DNA of 64,000 nt from a bacterium YEK0313 (GCA_000751295.2 CCMO02000001.1:4244615-4308614); one strand, 5' to 3'. Positions 54,502 through 63,798 are shown, numbered from the stretch's first letter. The notes: generated by a model not told the origin, from the letters alone. Numbers and translations: made by a program.

Positions 54502-55362
54502 TCACTCGGTCTCCAGCGGGAACAGGCGGAAGTAGATGAAGACCACCACCGAGAGGATCAGGAACGAGATGGTGGCGATGGCCGCGCCGCCGCCGATGTC
54601 GAACAGCGAGAAGGCGTGGCGGTAGGACAGGATCGCCAGGTGCTCGGTCGCGCCGACCGGCCCGCCGCGGGTCAGCAGCCAGATCACGTCGAACTTGTTG
54701 AACATCCAGATCGCCCGGAGCAGCACGACGACCGTCAGGATCGGCTTCAGCATGGGCAGCGTGATGTGGAAGAAGCGCTGCACGGCGGTGGTGCCGTCGA
54801 CCCGCGCCGCCTCGTAGAGCGAGGCCGGCACCGTCTGGAGCGCGGCGAGAAAGCAGGTCGTGACGAAGGGCGTCCACATCCAGACGCTGACGAAGATGAC
54901 CGAGGTCATGGCCGCGCCGGGGCTCTCGAACCAGTTGACCGGCGGCAGCCCGAGCGCTGCGATGCCGGCCGTGATGATGCCGATCGAGCCGTCGACCATC
55001 CATTTGAAGGTGAGCACCACGACGACGGTCGGCAGCAGATAGGGCAGGATCGACAGACCGCGGACGAAGTTGCGGCCGGGAAACACCTCGTTCAGCACCA
55101 GGGCGAAGCCGATGCCCAGCACCAGCTGCAGCACGATGGAGCCGAACGAATAGATGAGGCCGTTGGTCAGGGCGCTCCAGAATTCCGGCAGCGACAGCAC
55201 GGCGATGTAGTTGCCGAGGCCGACCCATTGCGGCGTGCCGACGAACGAATCGAGCCGGTAGAACGACAGGCTGACCGCATAGACCACCGGCGCCACGATC
55301 AGCGCCAGCGTCACGGCCATGCCGACGCCAAGGAAGGAATAGATCGTTGCCTTGGAATTCAC
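54502..55362 (-). CDS. Carbohydrate ABC transporter permease (MalF/UgpA type)
   Basis: A permease of 286 residues with six hydrophobic segments and the EAA loop Y-E-A-A-R-V-D-G-T-T-A-V-Q-R-F. It begins at a GTG (GGGG seven bases upstream). The region between the binding protein gene and this one holds a strong hairpin. Together with its partner at 53669-54496 it forms the membrane channel of a sugar or polyol importer. Confidence 0.93.
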   Translation of the reverse strand: MNSKATIYSFLGVGMAVTLALIVAPVVYAVSLSFYRLDSFVGTPQWVGLGNYIAVLSLPEFWSALTNGLIYSFGSIVLQLVLGIGFALVLNEVFPGRNFVRGLSILPYLLPTVVVVLTFKWMVDGSIGIITAGIAALGLPPVNWFESPGAAMTSVIFVSVWMWTPFVTTCFLAALQTVPASLYEAARVDGTTAVQRFFHITLPMLKPILTVVVLLRAIWMFNKFDVIWLLTRGGPVGATEHLAILSYRHAFSLFDIGGGAAIATISFLILSVVVFIYFRLFPLETE

Positions 55363-55382
55363 GAGAACGCCCCGATGAGGAA

Positions 55383-55407
55383 GCCCGGCCGGCGCGGCCG
55401 GCCGGGC
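55383..55407 (-). repeat. Intercistronic stem-loop after the binding-protein gene
   Basis: A perfect 10-bp GC-rich inverted repeat (55383-55392 with 55398-55407) with a five-base loop, not followed by T residues on the minus strand. Placed directly between the binding protein and first permease genes, it may protect the upstream mRNA from exonucleases so that binding protein is made in excess, as in malE-malF. Confidence 0.6.
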
Positions 55408-55416
55408 CTTTGAGGA

Positions 55417-56733
55417 TCAGGCGATGACTTTGCGCATCTTTTCGGCGGCCGCCTTCAGGGCGTCGGCCGAGGACATGTTCTTCAGGATGCGGTTCTGCAG
55501 CATTTCCGGCACGACGAAGGCCTCGAACACCTTGCCGGGCCTGAGATCCGGCTCCGGGCCCTCGGTATCGATGGAGGTGAGGATCATCGCCTTGTCGGTG
55601 ATGAAGCCGCGCATGGCCTCCACCGCGTCCTTGTGCTTCTCGATCAGCGGATGGGCGCGCCAGCGCTCGTCGTCATAGACGTCGAGGCGCGGCGGCTGGA
55701 AGTGCAGCGGCGCCGTGTGCAGGAAGTTGATGTAGTGGTTCTCGGTGAACCAGGCCATGAACTTCATGGCCTCGTCCGAATTGCCGGTCTTCAGCACGAC
55801 CCAGCCGTCATAGCCGTGATTGACCGCCTTGGCGCGGCCGGCGCTGTCCATATAGGGCGTGATGCCGTACTTGCCGGCAAGCGCGGGCGATGTGCGCTCC
55901 AGCGCCTCGATGATGCGTCCGGCATAGGCGGTGTGGGCCACCTTGTCGGAGGCGAAGTTCGACAGGACCTCGCCGAAGCTCGCCTGGCTCGAACCCGACG
56001 GCATGGTCTTGTAGAGGTCGGCGAAGAAGTCGAGATAGCGGGTCACCTTCGGCGCCATCTCGGCATTGTCGATGACGACGTTCCACTTGTCGTCGAACAG
56101 CCTGACGCCCTCCGCCCACATGAAGCCCGGCGACAGCCAGTTGGTGGCGCCGTTCGAGCCGATCGGGAACAGCGCGCCGGACCGGCCCTCGCCGTTGAGC
56201 GTCTGGGCGTTCTTCAGGAAGTCAGCCCAGGTCTTCGGAACCGCGAGGCCTTTCGCCTCGTAGAGGTCCTTGCGGTAGTAGATCCAGGCGAGGTTGTAGT
56301 CATAGGGGTACCAGTAGACCTCGTTCTTGATCGGGAACAGGATCTTCGGCCCCCACTGCCGCTTCGAGGTCAGCTCGGTCAGCGGCATCAGTTGGCCCTC
56401 GGAGGCAAGGATCAGCACGTGGCCGACAAAGGCGAAGGTCGCGATGTCGTAGGGCTGGCCGCCGCGCAGCGAGGTCGTCACCTTGGTGAAGGCATCGTCC
56501 AACGGCACGCTGTCGACGACGACACGGGTGCCGTGCTGGCGCTCGTATTCGGCGCAGGCGACGCGCAGCGCCCTGATGCTGTCGATCGAGGTCTCGGTGT
56601 TGAGGAACCTCAGCGTCTTCTTGCCCTGGCCGTACACCGCGGGCGCGCCGAGCGCGGTGGTGGCCGCCGCAAGGCCGGCGGCCTTGATCAGCACGCGGCG
56701 ATCGAAGCCGTCGCGTCCCGTCCTGTTGGTCAT
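55417..56733 (-). CDS. Carbohydrate ABC transporter substrate-binding protein
   Basis: A periplasmic binding protein of 438 residues of the extracellular solute-binding family 1. The leader D-R-R-V-L-I-K-A-A-G-L-A-A...A-V-Y-G-Q has a twin-arginine-like motif, so export may use the Tat route. The mature part begins K-K-T-L-R-F-L-N-T-E-T. W-A-D-F-L-K-N and W-L-S-P-G-F-M-W-A lie in the central region. The start follows GGGGAGG at seven bases. The ligand is unknown; a polyol or simple sugar is inferred from the enzymes of the operon. Confidence 0.92.
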   Translation of the reverse strand: MTNRTGRDGFDRRVLIKAAGLAAATTALGAPAVYGQGKKTLRFLNTETSIDSIRALRVACAEYERQHGTRVVVDSVPLDDAFTKVTTSLRGGQPYDIATFAFVGHVLILASEGQLMPLTELTSKRQWGPKILFPIKNEVYWYPYDYNLAWIYYRKDLYEAKGLAVPKTWADFLKNAQTLNGEGRSGALFPIGSNGATNWLSPGFMWAEGVRLFDDKWNVVIDNAEMAPKVTRYLDFFADLYKTMPSGSSQASFGEVLSNFASDKVAHTAYAGRIIEALERTSPALAGKYGITPYMDSAGRAKAVNHGYDGWVVLKTGNSDEAMKFMAWFTENHYINFLHTAPLHFQPPRLDVYDDERWRAHPLIEKHKDAVEAMRGFITDKAMILTSIDTEGPEPDLRPGKVFEAFVVPEMLQNRILKNMSSADALKAAAEKMRKVIA

Positions 56734-56760
56734 ATCATGTCCTCCCCGTTTTGGTGTCCG

Positions 56761-57831
56761 TTATGCACGGCCGGCGTCCAGGCGCTGGCCGGTGGACTTG
56801 GCAAACAGATGCAGCCGGTGCGCCGGCAGGCCGACGGCAAGGCGCTGGTCGGCGCCGAGCGTGTCGGACCGCTCGGTCAGGACCCTGAGGCGCACGCCGG
56901 CCGCCTCGCCGATCGACAGGGTCTGGGCGCCGAGCTGCTCGGCGACGCGAATGTCGAAGCCGACGGCGCCGGGCGTCTCGCCCACCGCGACATGTTCCGG
57001 GCGGATGCCGAGCACCACCTCGTCGCCGTCACGCGCCGGCGTGCCCTCGGCGAGCGGTACGGTGAGGCCGCCGGCAACGAAGGCGTCGCCCGAGACCCGG
57101 CCCTCGATGAGGTTCATCTCGGGCGAGCCGATGAAGCCGGCGACGAACAGGTTGGCCGGTCGGTCGTAGACTTCGAGCGGCCGGCCGACCTGCTGCACAT
57201 GGCCGTCGCGCATGATCACGATGCGGTTGGCGAGCGTCATCGCCTCGACCTGGTCGTGGGTGACATAGACCATGCTGGTGCCGACCTCCTGGTGGAGCCG
57301 CGCGATCTCCTCGCGCATGCGCACCCGCAGCTTGGCGTCGAGGTTCGACAGCGGCTCGTCGAGCAGGAAGACGTCGGGATTGCGCACCAGGGCGCGGCCG
57401 AGCGCGACGCGCTGCATCTGGCCGCCGGAGAGCTGCTTGGGCTTGCGTGCCAGGAACGCGTCGAGCCCCAGCATGGCCGCGGCCCGGCGCACGCGCCGGT
57501 CGATCTCGGCCGGATCCATGCGCCGGATGCGCAGGCCGAAGGCCAGGTTCTCGTAGATCGTCTTGTGCGGATAGAGCGCATAGTTCTGGAACACCATGGC
57601 GATGTTCCGGTCCTTCGGCTCGAGCCGGGTGACGTCGCGCGCGCCGATGTGGATGCTGCCCGACGTGATCTCCTCGAGGCCGGCGATCATCCTGAGCGTC
57701 GTCGACTTGCCGCAGCCGGACGGGCCGAGAAAGACGACGAATTCGCCGTCGGCAATGTCGAGGTCGAAGCCATGCACGGCGACGACGCCGCCATAGGCCT
57801 TGCGCACCCGGGCCAGTGAAACCTTGGCCAT
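56761..57831 (-). CDS. Carbohydrate ABC transporter ATP-binding protein (UgpC/MalK type)
   Basis: An ATPase of 356 residues: Walker A G-P-S-G-C-G-K-S-T, signature L-S-G-G-Q-M-Q-R-V-A-L-G-R-A, Walker B V-F-L-L-D-E-P-L-S-N-L-D, and a C-terminal OB-fold (TOBE) domain from about residue 240, typical of MalK/UgpC. The gene lies three bases from the kinase stop and 27 bp before the binding protein, in the same transcript. It supplies the energy for the importer. Confidence 0.96.
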   Translation of the reverse strand: MAKVSLARVRKAYGGVVAVHGFDLDIADGEFVVFLGPSGCGKSTTLRMIAGLEEITSGSIHIGARDVTRLEPKDRNIAMVFQNYALYPHKTIYENLAFGLRIRRMDPAEIDRRVRRAAAMLGLDAFLARKPKQLSGGQMQRVALGRALVRNPDVFLLDEPLSNLDAKLRVRMREEIARLHQEVGTSMVYVTHDQVEAMTLANRIVIMRDGHVQQVGRPLEVYDRPANLFVAGFIGSPEMNLIEGRVSGDAFVAGGLTVPLAEGTPARDGDEVVLGIRPEHVAVGETPGAVGFDIRVAEQLGAQTLSIGEAAGVRLRVLTERSDTLGADQRLAVGLPAHRLHLFAKSTGQRLDAGRA

Positions 57832-57834
57832 GGC

Positions 57835-59352
57835 TCAGCGCCCCCCGACGAAGTCGTGAATACGGTGGTTGATCGGCGCCAGCGCCCGCTGAATGTCGCG
57901 GTAGATCGGGAAGCCCCTGTCATAGACGGCCGCCCGCGCGGGCTCCGGCTCGTGCGTCGCGATGATCTTGACCGCATGGGCGGCGGCATCGGTGTCGGCG
58001 AAGACACCGGCGCCGAGGCCGGCAACCAGCGCCGCGCCAAACGAGGCGTCGGCGACCGCCGGCAGCTCCACCGTCACGCCGAGCACGTCGGCGACGATCT
58101 GGCGCCAGACCGCCGAACGGGCGCCGCCGCCGGTCAGACGCGCCGTGGTGAAGCCGAGATCGCGCTCGCGCAGCACCTCCAGGCAGTCGCGCAGCGAGTA
58201 GGCGACGCCTTCGTAGAGCGCGCGCACGAAATGGCCGGGGCCATGGTTGAAGCCCGCGCCGACGAAATCGGCCCGCAGCAGCGGATCCCAGTGCGGGCTG
58301 CGCTCGCCATTGAGATAGGGGTGGAAGAACAGGCCCTCGGCTCCCGGGGCGACCGCCGCCGCCAGCCGGTCCATGTGGTCGAACACCGGACCGCCCTCCT
58401 CGCCGGGACGCTTGAAGAATGTGTCGCGCAGCCATTTATGGGCCGAGGCGCAGGAATTGGTGGCGGCGATGACGTACCAGTGCTCCGGCACGACGTGGAA
58501 ATAGTTGATCAGCGCGAAATCCGGCCGGGCGGTTGGCGACAGCACGTTGACGGTCGCCGCGGTGGCGAGCTTCACGACGCCGAGGCCTTGCCGCACCATG
58601 CCGGCACCGAAGGTCTCGGCCGCCGTATCCGACGTACCGCAGACGACCGGCGTGCCCTCGGGTATGCCGGTCTGCCGCGCCGCTTCGGCGGTGACCGGGC
58701 CGACAACGGCCCCGGGCGCGACGATCGGCGGCAGGCTCGCCATCGGCCAGCCGATCATGCCGCACAGCTCTTCCGACCATGTGCCGGCATGGGCATCCAT
58801 CATCAACGTGCCGAGCGCGTCGATCGTGTCGGTCTCGAACGTGCCGGTGAAGCGCGAGCGCAGCCAGTCCTTGGCGAGATAGAGCCGCGCGACACGCGCG
58901 AAGGCCTCCGGCTCGTGGCGCCGGCCCCACAGCATCTGCGGCAGGGTCCAGGTCGGATTGGCGCGGTTGGCGCCGATGTCGAGGATGCGCCTGTCGGCCC
59001 GGTCACGCAGCTCCTGCGTCTCGGCCCGGCTGCGCTGGTCGTTCCAGAGGATCGCCGGGCGGATGACCCGGCCGTCGGCATCCTCCAGCACCTGGGTATG
59101 GGCGCCGGCGGAGAACGAGATGGCGGCGATCCGCCCGGCCCGGCCGGCGGCTTCGGCGACGACGGGCACGGCGGCGATCACGGCGCGCCACCAGTCGTGC
59201 GGATCCTGCTCGCTCCAGCCCGGCTCGGGCGCCGCGGTCGCGACCGGTGCCGAAGCCTCGGCCACCAGGCTGCCGTCGGCGCGGATCGCGCTGACCTTCA
59301 GCGAGCCGGCACCGAGATCGATGCCGATGAGGATGGGCTCATGCTCAGCCAT
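57835..59352 (-). CDS. FGGY-family carbohydrate kinase (XylB-like)
   Basis: A kinase of 505 residues. The opening I-G-I-D-L-G-A-G-S-L-K-V (phosphate 1 motif), I-L-W-N-D-Q-R-S (catalytic Asp region), G-T-S-D-T-A-A-E-T-F-G-A-G and P-Y-L-N-G-E-R-S-P-H-W-D (sugar-kinase C-terminal signature) fit the xylulokinase/glycerol-kinase family. Its start overlaps the FAD oxidase stop by eight bases. It probably phosphorylates a ketose or polyol imported by the adjacent ABC system. The sugar cannot be named from sequence. Confidence 0.92.
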   Translation of the reverse strand: MAEHEPILIGIDLGAGSLKVSAIRADGSLVAEASAPVATAAPEPGWSEQDPHDWWRAVIAAVPVVAEAAGRAGRIAAISFSAGAHTQVLEDADGRVIRPAILWNDQRSRAETQELRDRADRRILDIGANRANPTWTLPQMLWGRRHEPEAFARVARLYLAKDWLRSRFTGTFETDTIDALGTLMMDAHAGTWSEELCGMIGWPMASLPPIVAPGAVVGPVTAEAARQTGIPEGTPVVCGTSDTAAETFGAGMVRQGLGVVKLATAATVNVLSPTARPDFALINYFHVVPEHWYVIAATNSCASAHKWLRDTFFKRPGEEGGPVFDHMDRLAAAVAPGAEGLFFHPYLNGERSPHWDPLLRADFVGAGFNHGPGHFVRALYEGVAYSLRDCLEVLRERDLGFTTARLTGGGARSAVWRQIVADVLGVTVELPAVADASFGAALVAGLGAGVFADTDAAAHAVKIIATHEPEPARAAVYDRGFPIYRDIQRALAPINHRIHDFVGGR

Positions 59353-60826
59353 GACGGATGTCCACCGCGCCAGCGGCCGGCCTCAGGCCGAGCTTGCCCG
59401 GATTGAGCAGATTGCCGGGATCGATGGCGTCCTTGATCGTCTGCAGCAGGTCGAGACCCGCACCGAGCTCGCGCCTCAGCCAGGGATTGCGGAACAGGCC
59501 GACGCCGTGGTGGTGGGCGATCGAGCCGCCATGGTCGAGCGTCAGACCTTCGACGGCCTCCCAGAGCCTGGCATGCAGCGGCAGCGCCTCGGCCTCCGGC
59601 ATCGGCGGCAGGCGGATGGTCATGTATTGGCAGGCGCCTTCCGGATAGACGTGCGACCAGTGCGCACCGAAATGGAGCTTGGGATGAATGGCGCGCACGG
59701 CCGCGTCGATCGCGGCATAGAGCCCCGGCAGCACCGACCAGTTGCCGGTGACTTCGATCGTGTCGTTGAAATAGCCGGCGGCATGCCATTTCTGCGAATA
59801 GGCGACGTAGCGGTTGGCGAGCCAGTGGTCATAAGGATCGCTCGGGCCGACCTCGCCGCCATGGCGCGCGGCGATCGCCAGCGCCATCTCCTGTTCGGTC
59901 GAGACCAGCGGCTCCGAACCGGCGAAGGCGAGCACGGCGAGGAAGGGCTTCACCTTGAACAGCGCAATGTCGGCCGTGCGGTCGGCGCTCTCCACCGCAT
60001 CGTAGAGGCGGACGATGCTTGGCCTGATCTCGGCCTGCATGATGTCGCGTGCGGCATCGAGCGAAGCGGCGAGCGTCGGGAAGGCGAGCACGACGCCACG
60101 CTCGATCTCGGGCTTCTTCCAGATGCGCAGGGTCAGTTCGGTGATGACGCCGAAGGCGCCCTCGCCGCCGACCAGGATGTCGCGGATCGACGGCCCGACC
60201 GAGCGGCGCGCCACGGGGCGCACCTCGATCGGCGTCCCGTCCGGCAGCACCGCCTTCAGGCCGACGACGATATCCTCGATCTTGCCGTAGCGGCTGCTCG
60301 CCTGGCCGCCGCCGCGGCAGGCCGCCCAGCCGCCGACCGTCGAGATCTCGATCGACTGCGGCAGGTGGCCGGTGGTGAAGCCCGCCTCGTTGAGCGCCTT
60401 TTCGAAAGCCGCCCCGTTCATGCCGGCGCGCACCGTCACCATGGCGTCGGTGGGATTGAGCGCAACGATGCCGTCGAGCCGCCTCAGGTCCAGCATGACC
60501 TCGCCGCCGAGCGGAATGGCGCCGCCGAGCACGCCGGAGCCGTTGCCGTAGGGAATGAGGCGAATGCCGCGCTCGTGGGCGAGGCGCACGACGCGCGCCA
60601 CCTCGCCGGCATCGGCCGGGCGGACGGCGAGCTGCGGCACCGCGCCGGCGAGCTCGCCGATCCGCTCGCGGAACACGGCATAGGGCAGCCGGTCGCGGGC
60701 ATAGCCGAGGCGCTCCTCGAAACCGGCGAGCACATGCTCTGGACCGACGACAGCCGCAAAGGCTTCGGCAAGCGCTGAGGGCGCCAGGTCGCTGGCCCGG
60801 GCGGCGGCAATCGTTCGTTCGGTCAT
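59345..60826 (-). CDS. FAD-linked oxidase of the alkyl-DHAP synthase/glycolate oxidase type
   Basis: A flavoprotein of 493 residues of the vanillyl-alcohol-oxidase fold. The FAD loop P-Y-G-N-G-S-G-V-L-G-G-A and R-Y-G-K-I-E-D-I-V form the cofactor domain; the catalytic domain has G-G-S-I-A-H-H-H-G-V-G, a motif shared with alkyldihydroxyacetonephosphate synthase. The ATG at 60826 (GGAGGTGTTC upstream) is chosen. It is the first gene of the operon below a candidate LacI operator. It may oxidise an alpha-hydroxy acid or act on a polyol phosphate. A lipid ether role cannot be excluded but lacks support. Confidence 0.83.
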   Translation of the reverse strand: MTERTIAAARASDLAPSALAEAFAAVVGPEHVLAGFEERLGYARDRLPYAVFRERIGELAGAVPQLAVRPADAGEVARVVRLAHERGIRLIPYGNGSGVLGGAIPLGGEVMLDLRRLDGIVALNPTDAMVTVRAGMNGAAFEKALNEAGFTTGHLPQSIEISTVGGWAACRGGGQASSRYGKIEDIVVGLKAVLPDGTPIEVRPVARRSVGPSIRDILVGGEGAFGVITELTLRIWKKPEIERGVVLAFPTLAASLDAARDIMQAEIRPSIVRLYDAVESADRTADIALFKVKPFLAVLAFAGSEPLVSTEQEMALAIAARHGGEVGPSDPYDHWLANRYVAYSQKWHAAGYFNDTIEVTGNWSVLPGLYAAIDAAVRAIHPKLHFGAHWSHVYPEGACQYMTIRLPPMPEAEALPLHARLWEAVEGLTLDHGGSIAHHHGVGLFRNPWLRRELGAGLDLLQTIKDAIDPGNLLNPGKLGLRPAAGAVDIRHG

Positions 60827-60885
60827 GAACACCTCCAAAGGGAGGCGCGGCCCGGCAAGCCCATCGCGCATCCTCCCAGATGCCT

Positions 60886-60902
60886 TTGTGCGTTTTGCAC
60901 AA
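60886..60902. promoter_or_regulatory. Candidate LacI-family operator upstream of the FAD oxidase operon
   Basis: TTGTGC (60886-60891) and its inverse complement GCACAA (60897-60902) are separated by five bases, forming a perfect odd-length palindrome in the 191-bp gap between lacI (61018-62028) and the FAD oxidase start. It suits binding by the co-directional LacI protein upstream. No clear -10/-35 could be assigned. Confidence 0.6.
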
Positions 60903-61017
60903 TCGTTTGTTCAGAGACTGTCGCAAAGATCCGCAGCCGTCAAGACGCTACCGTCGGTGCATGGAAGCCGTGCCGAAAGCAGCCTTCGCGATGGCTTGTC
61001 CGCCCTGCCCCGCGCCG

Positions 61018-62028
61018 TCAGGCCGCGGGCGCTGGTCCCGTCGACGCCCGCACGACGAGTTGTTCCGGCGCGAGCGGCGCGACCGGCTCCGGCGTGCCGC
61101 CGCCGACCAGTCCGACCAGGAGCTCGGCGGCAAGCCGCCCCATCCGGCCGGTGGGCATGCGCACCGTGGTGAGCGCGGGATAGAGCATGGTGGCGACCGC
61201 CGCGTCGTGCAGGCCGATCACCGAGACGTCCTGGGGAATGCGCAAGCCGGCCTCGTGCAGCACGGCCATGGCGCCTGCCGCCGATACCAGGGTTGCCGCC
61301 AGCACGGCCGTCGGCCGCCGGTCGATCAGCTCGCGCATGGCTGCGGCGCCGCCCTCCGCGGTATAGCCGGCGACCGCGACGAGCTGCGGATCGAATGGGA
61401 TGCCGTGCGCGGCAAGGCCCTCGCGATAGCCGGCCAGGCGCTCGCCGGCATTGAACCCGCCGGGGCGCCCGGCGAGGTGGGCGATGCGCCGGTGGCCGAG
61501 GGCGACGAGATGGTCGAGCGCGATCCGGGTCGCGGCGCGGCTGTCGAGCACCACCGAATAGCGCGCCCCGGCGAGCGTGCGGTTGAGCAGGACATAGTTG
61601 GTGCGCGTCGCCTCGAGCTCGCCGAGCAGCACGTCGTCGTCGTCGAGGCTCGCCACCAGGAGCCCGTCGACCCGGTTGCCCTCGCTGAGCCGGCGGTAGG
61701 CGCCGGCCTCGCGCGCACCGGGCGCGCGGTGCGCGATGAGCAGCGAGAAGCCGTGTTCGGCGGCGGCCGCCTCGGCACCCTCGATGGCCGCGGCGAAGAC
61801 CGGATTGTCGAGCTGCGGCACGACGATGCCGAGCGTCGATGACCGTGCGGTGCGCAAGCCCCGGGCGAACGCATTGGCGCGGTAGTCGAGCTCGCGCGCG
61901 ACCTGCACGATGCGCTCGCGGGTGTCCTCGCGGATACGCTGCGCGGCCTCCCCGCGCAGGACGCGCGAGGCGGTCGAGACATCCACACCGGCAAGGCGCG
62001 CCACATCGGCAAGAGTCGGTCGGGCCAT
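61018..62028 (-). CDS. LacI family transcriptional regulator
   Basis: A repressor of 336 residues. The N-terminal HTH (P-T-L-A-D-V-A-R-L-A-G-V-D-V-S-T-A-S-R-V-L) and the hinge helix are typical. The periplasmic-binding-like inducer domain starts near residue 60 (L-G-I-V-V-P-Q-L-D-N-P-V-F). It lies upstream of and in the same direction as the sugar/polyol operon, so it is the likely regulator, with a sugar or phosphorylated derivative as inducer. It is divergent from an ABC-F gene, with 131 bp between. Confidence 0.94.
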   Translation of the reverse strand: MARPTLADVARLAGVDVSTASRVLRGEAAQRIREDTRERIVQVARELDYRANAFARGLRTARSSTLGIVVPQLDNPVFAAAIEGAEAAAAEHGFSLLIAHRAPGAREAGAYRRLSEGNRVDGLLVASLDDDDVLLGELEATRTNYVLLNRTLAGARYSVVLDSRAATRIALDHLVALGHRRIAHLAGRPGGFNAGERLAGYREGLAAHGIPFDPQLVAVAGYTAEGGAAAMRELIDRRPTAVLAATLVSAAGAMAVLHEAGLRIPQDVSVIGLHDAAVATMLYPALTTVRMPTGRMGRLAAELLVGLVGGGTPEPVAPLAPEQLVVRASTGPAPAA

Positions 62029-62159
62029 ATCGCTGATCGATAGGCCAGGACGCGAAAATGGGGAAGAGGCCAGGGCCGCTTTGCGCGTCCCGGCCTTCCG
62101 TCCGCAGCCGGGATCGCCTAAATGCGCGCCGAGATCCTGTTGAAGAGACGCGTTTAGGT

Positions 62160-63782
62160 ATGATTCGCCTGGAAAGTATCGGCAAGCAGAACGGCCGGCA
62201 GATCATTTTCATCGAGGCTTCGGCCGCCCTGCAGCGCGGCGAGAAGATCGGCCTCGTCGGCCCGAACGGCGCCGGCAAGAGCACCCTGTTCCGCATGATC
62301 ACGGGCGAGGAACTGCCCGACGAAGGCCAGATCTCGATCGATCGCGGCGTCACCATCGGCTATTTCAGCCAGGATATCGGCGAGATGTCCGGCCGCAGCG
62401 CGGTCGCCGAGGTGATGGACGGCGCGGGGCCGGTCAGCGCGGTCGCGGCCGAGCTGAAGGCGCTGGAAACGGCGATGGGCGATCCTGACCAGGCCGACGC
62501 CATGGACACGCTGATCGAGCGCTACGGCGAGGTGCAGGCGCGGTTCGAGGAACTCGGCGGCTATGCGCTGGAGGGCCGGGCGCGCGAGGTCCTGGCCGGC
62601 CTCGGCTTCTCCCAGGACATGATGGAGGGCGATGTCGGCAAGCTCTCCGGCGGCTGGAAGATGCGCGTAGGGCTTGCCCGCATCCTGCTGATGCGCCCGG
62701 ATGCCATGCTGCTCGACGAGCCGAGCAACCACCTCGATCTCGAAAGCCTGATCTGGCTCGAACAGTTCCTCAAGGACTATGACGGCGCGCTGATGCTGAC
62801 CTCGCACGACCGCGAGTTCATGAACCGCATCGTCACCAAGATGATCGAGATCGACGGCGGCAGCCTCACCTCCTATTCCGGCGACTATGCCTTCTACGAG
62901 CAGCAGCGCGCCTTGAGCGAAAAGCAGCAGCAGGCGCAGTTCGAGCGCCAGCAGGCCATGCTCGCCAAGGAGATTGCCTTCATCGAGCGCTTCAAGGCGC
63001 GCGCCTCCCATGCCGCCCAGGTGCAGAGCCGGGTGAAGAAGCTCGAAAAGATCGACCGGGTGGAGCCGCCGAAGCGCCGCCAGACCGTGATGTTCGACTT
63101 CCCGCCCGCGCCGCGCTCGGGCGAGGATGTGGCGAGCCTGAAGGGCATCGCCAAGCGGTATGGCGATCGCATCATCTATGACGGCCTCGACTTCCAGGTG
63201 CGCCGGCGCGAACGGTGGTGCGTGCTCGGCGTCAACGGCGCCGGCAAGTCGACGCTGCTGAAGATGGTCGCCGGCGCCAGCGAGCCGGATGCCGGCACCG
63301 CCAGCCTCGGGGCGAGCGTCAAGATGGGCTATTTCGCCCAGCACGCCATGGAGCTGCTCGACGGCGAGCGCACCGTGTTCGAGGCGCTGGAGGGTGAGTT
63401 CCCGCAAGCCGGCCAGGGCTCGCTCCGGGCGCTCGCCGGCTGCTTCGGCTTTTCCGGCGACGATATCGACAAGAAATGCCGGGTCCTGTCGGGCGGCGAG
63501 AAGGCGCGCCTCGTCATGGCGCTGATGCTCTACGATCCGCCGAACTTCCTGGTCCTGGACGAACCGACCAACCACCTGGACATGGCCACCAAGGAAATGC
63601 TGATCGCGGCGCTGTCGAGCTACGAGGGCAGCATGCTGTTCGTCTCGCACGACCGGCATTTCCTCGCCGCCCTGTCGAACCGCGTGCTGGAGCTCACCCC
63701 CGAGGGCGTCCATGCCTATGGCGGCGGCTATACCGAATATGTCGCGCGCACCGGCCAGGAGGCGCCGGGGCTGAGGAGCTGA
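62160..63782 (+). CDS. ABC-F family ATPase
   Basis: A soluble protein of 540 residues with two ABC domains and no membrane segments. Walker A G-P-N-G-A-G-K-S-T (about 38-46) and G-V-N-G-A-G-K-S-T in the second, with signatures L-S-G-G-W-K-M-R-V and L-S-G-G-E-K-A-R-L, and Walker B L-L-D-E-P-S-N-H-L-D and L-V-L-D-E-P-T-N-H-L-D. The inter-domain linker (A-R-A-S-H-A-A-Q-V-Q-S-R-V-K-K-L-E) is the P-site tRNA-interacting type of ABC-F factors. These act on ribosomes to relieve stalling or confer tolerance to antibiotics. Paralogue class (Uup, YbiT or YheS) is not resolved. Confidence 0.94.
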   Translation: MIRLESIGKQNGRQIIFIEASAALQRGEKIGLVGPNGAGKSTLFRMITGEELPDEGQISIDRGVTIGYFSQDIGEMSGRSAVAEVMDGAGPVSAVAAELKALETAMGDPDQADAMDTLIERYGEVQARFEELGGYALEGRAREVLAGLGFSQDMMEGDVGKLSGGWKMRVGLARILLMRPDAMLLDEPSNHLDLESLIWLEQFLKDYDGALMLTSHDREFMNRIVTKMIEIDGGSLTSYSGDYAFYEQQRALSEKQQQAQFERQQAMLAKEIAFIERFKARASHAAQVQSRVKKLEKIDRVEPPKRRQTVMFDFPPAPRSGEDVASLKGIAKRYGDRIIYDGLDFQVRRRERWCVLGVNGAGKSTLLKMVAGASEPDAGTASLGASVKMGYFAQHAMELLDGERTVFEALEGEFPQAGQGSLRALAGCFGFSGDDIDKKCRVLSGGEKARLVMALMLYDPPNFLVLDEPTNHLDMATKEMLIAALSSYEGSMLFVSHDRHFLAALSNRVLELTPEGVHAYGGGYTEYVARTGQEAPGLRS

Positions 63783-63798
63783 CGTGAGGGAGATCCCG

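Noticed and set aside
59345..60826. Bacterial ether-lipid synthesis as the role of the alkyl-DHAP-synthase-like oxidase.
   Set aside because: No acyltransferase or other ether-lipid genes are present, and the operon is built around sugar import and kinase functions.
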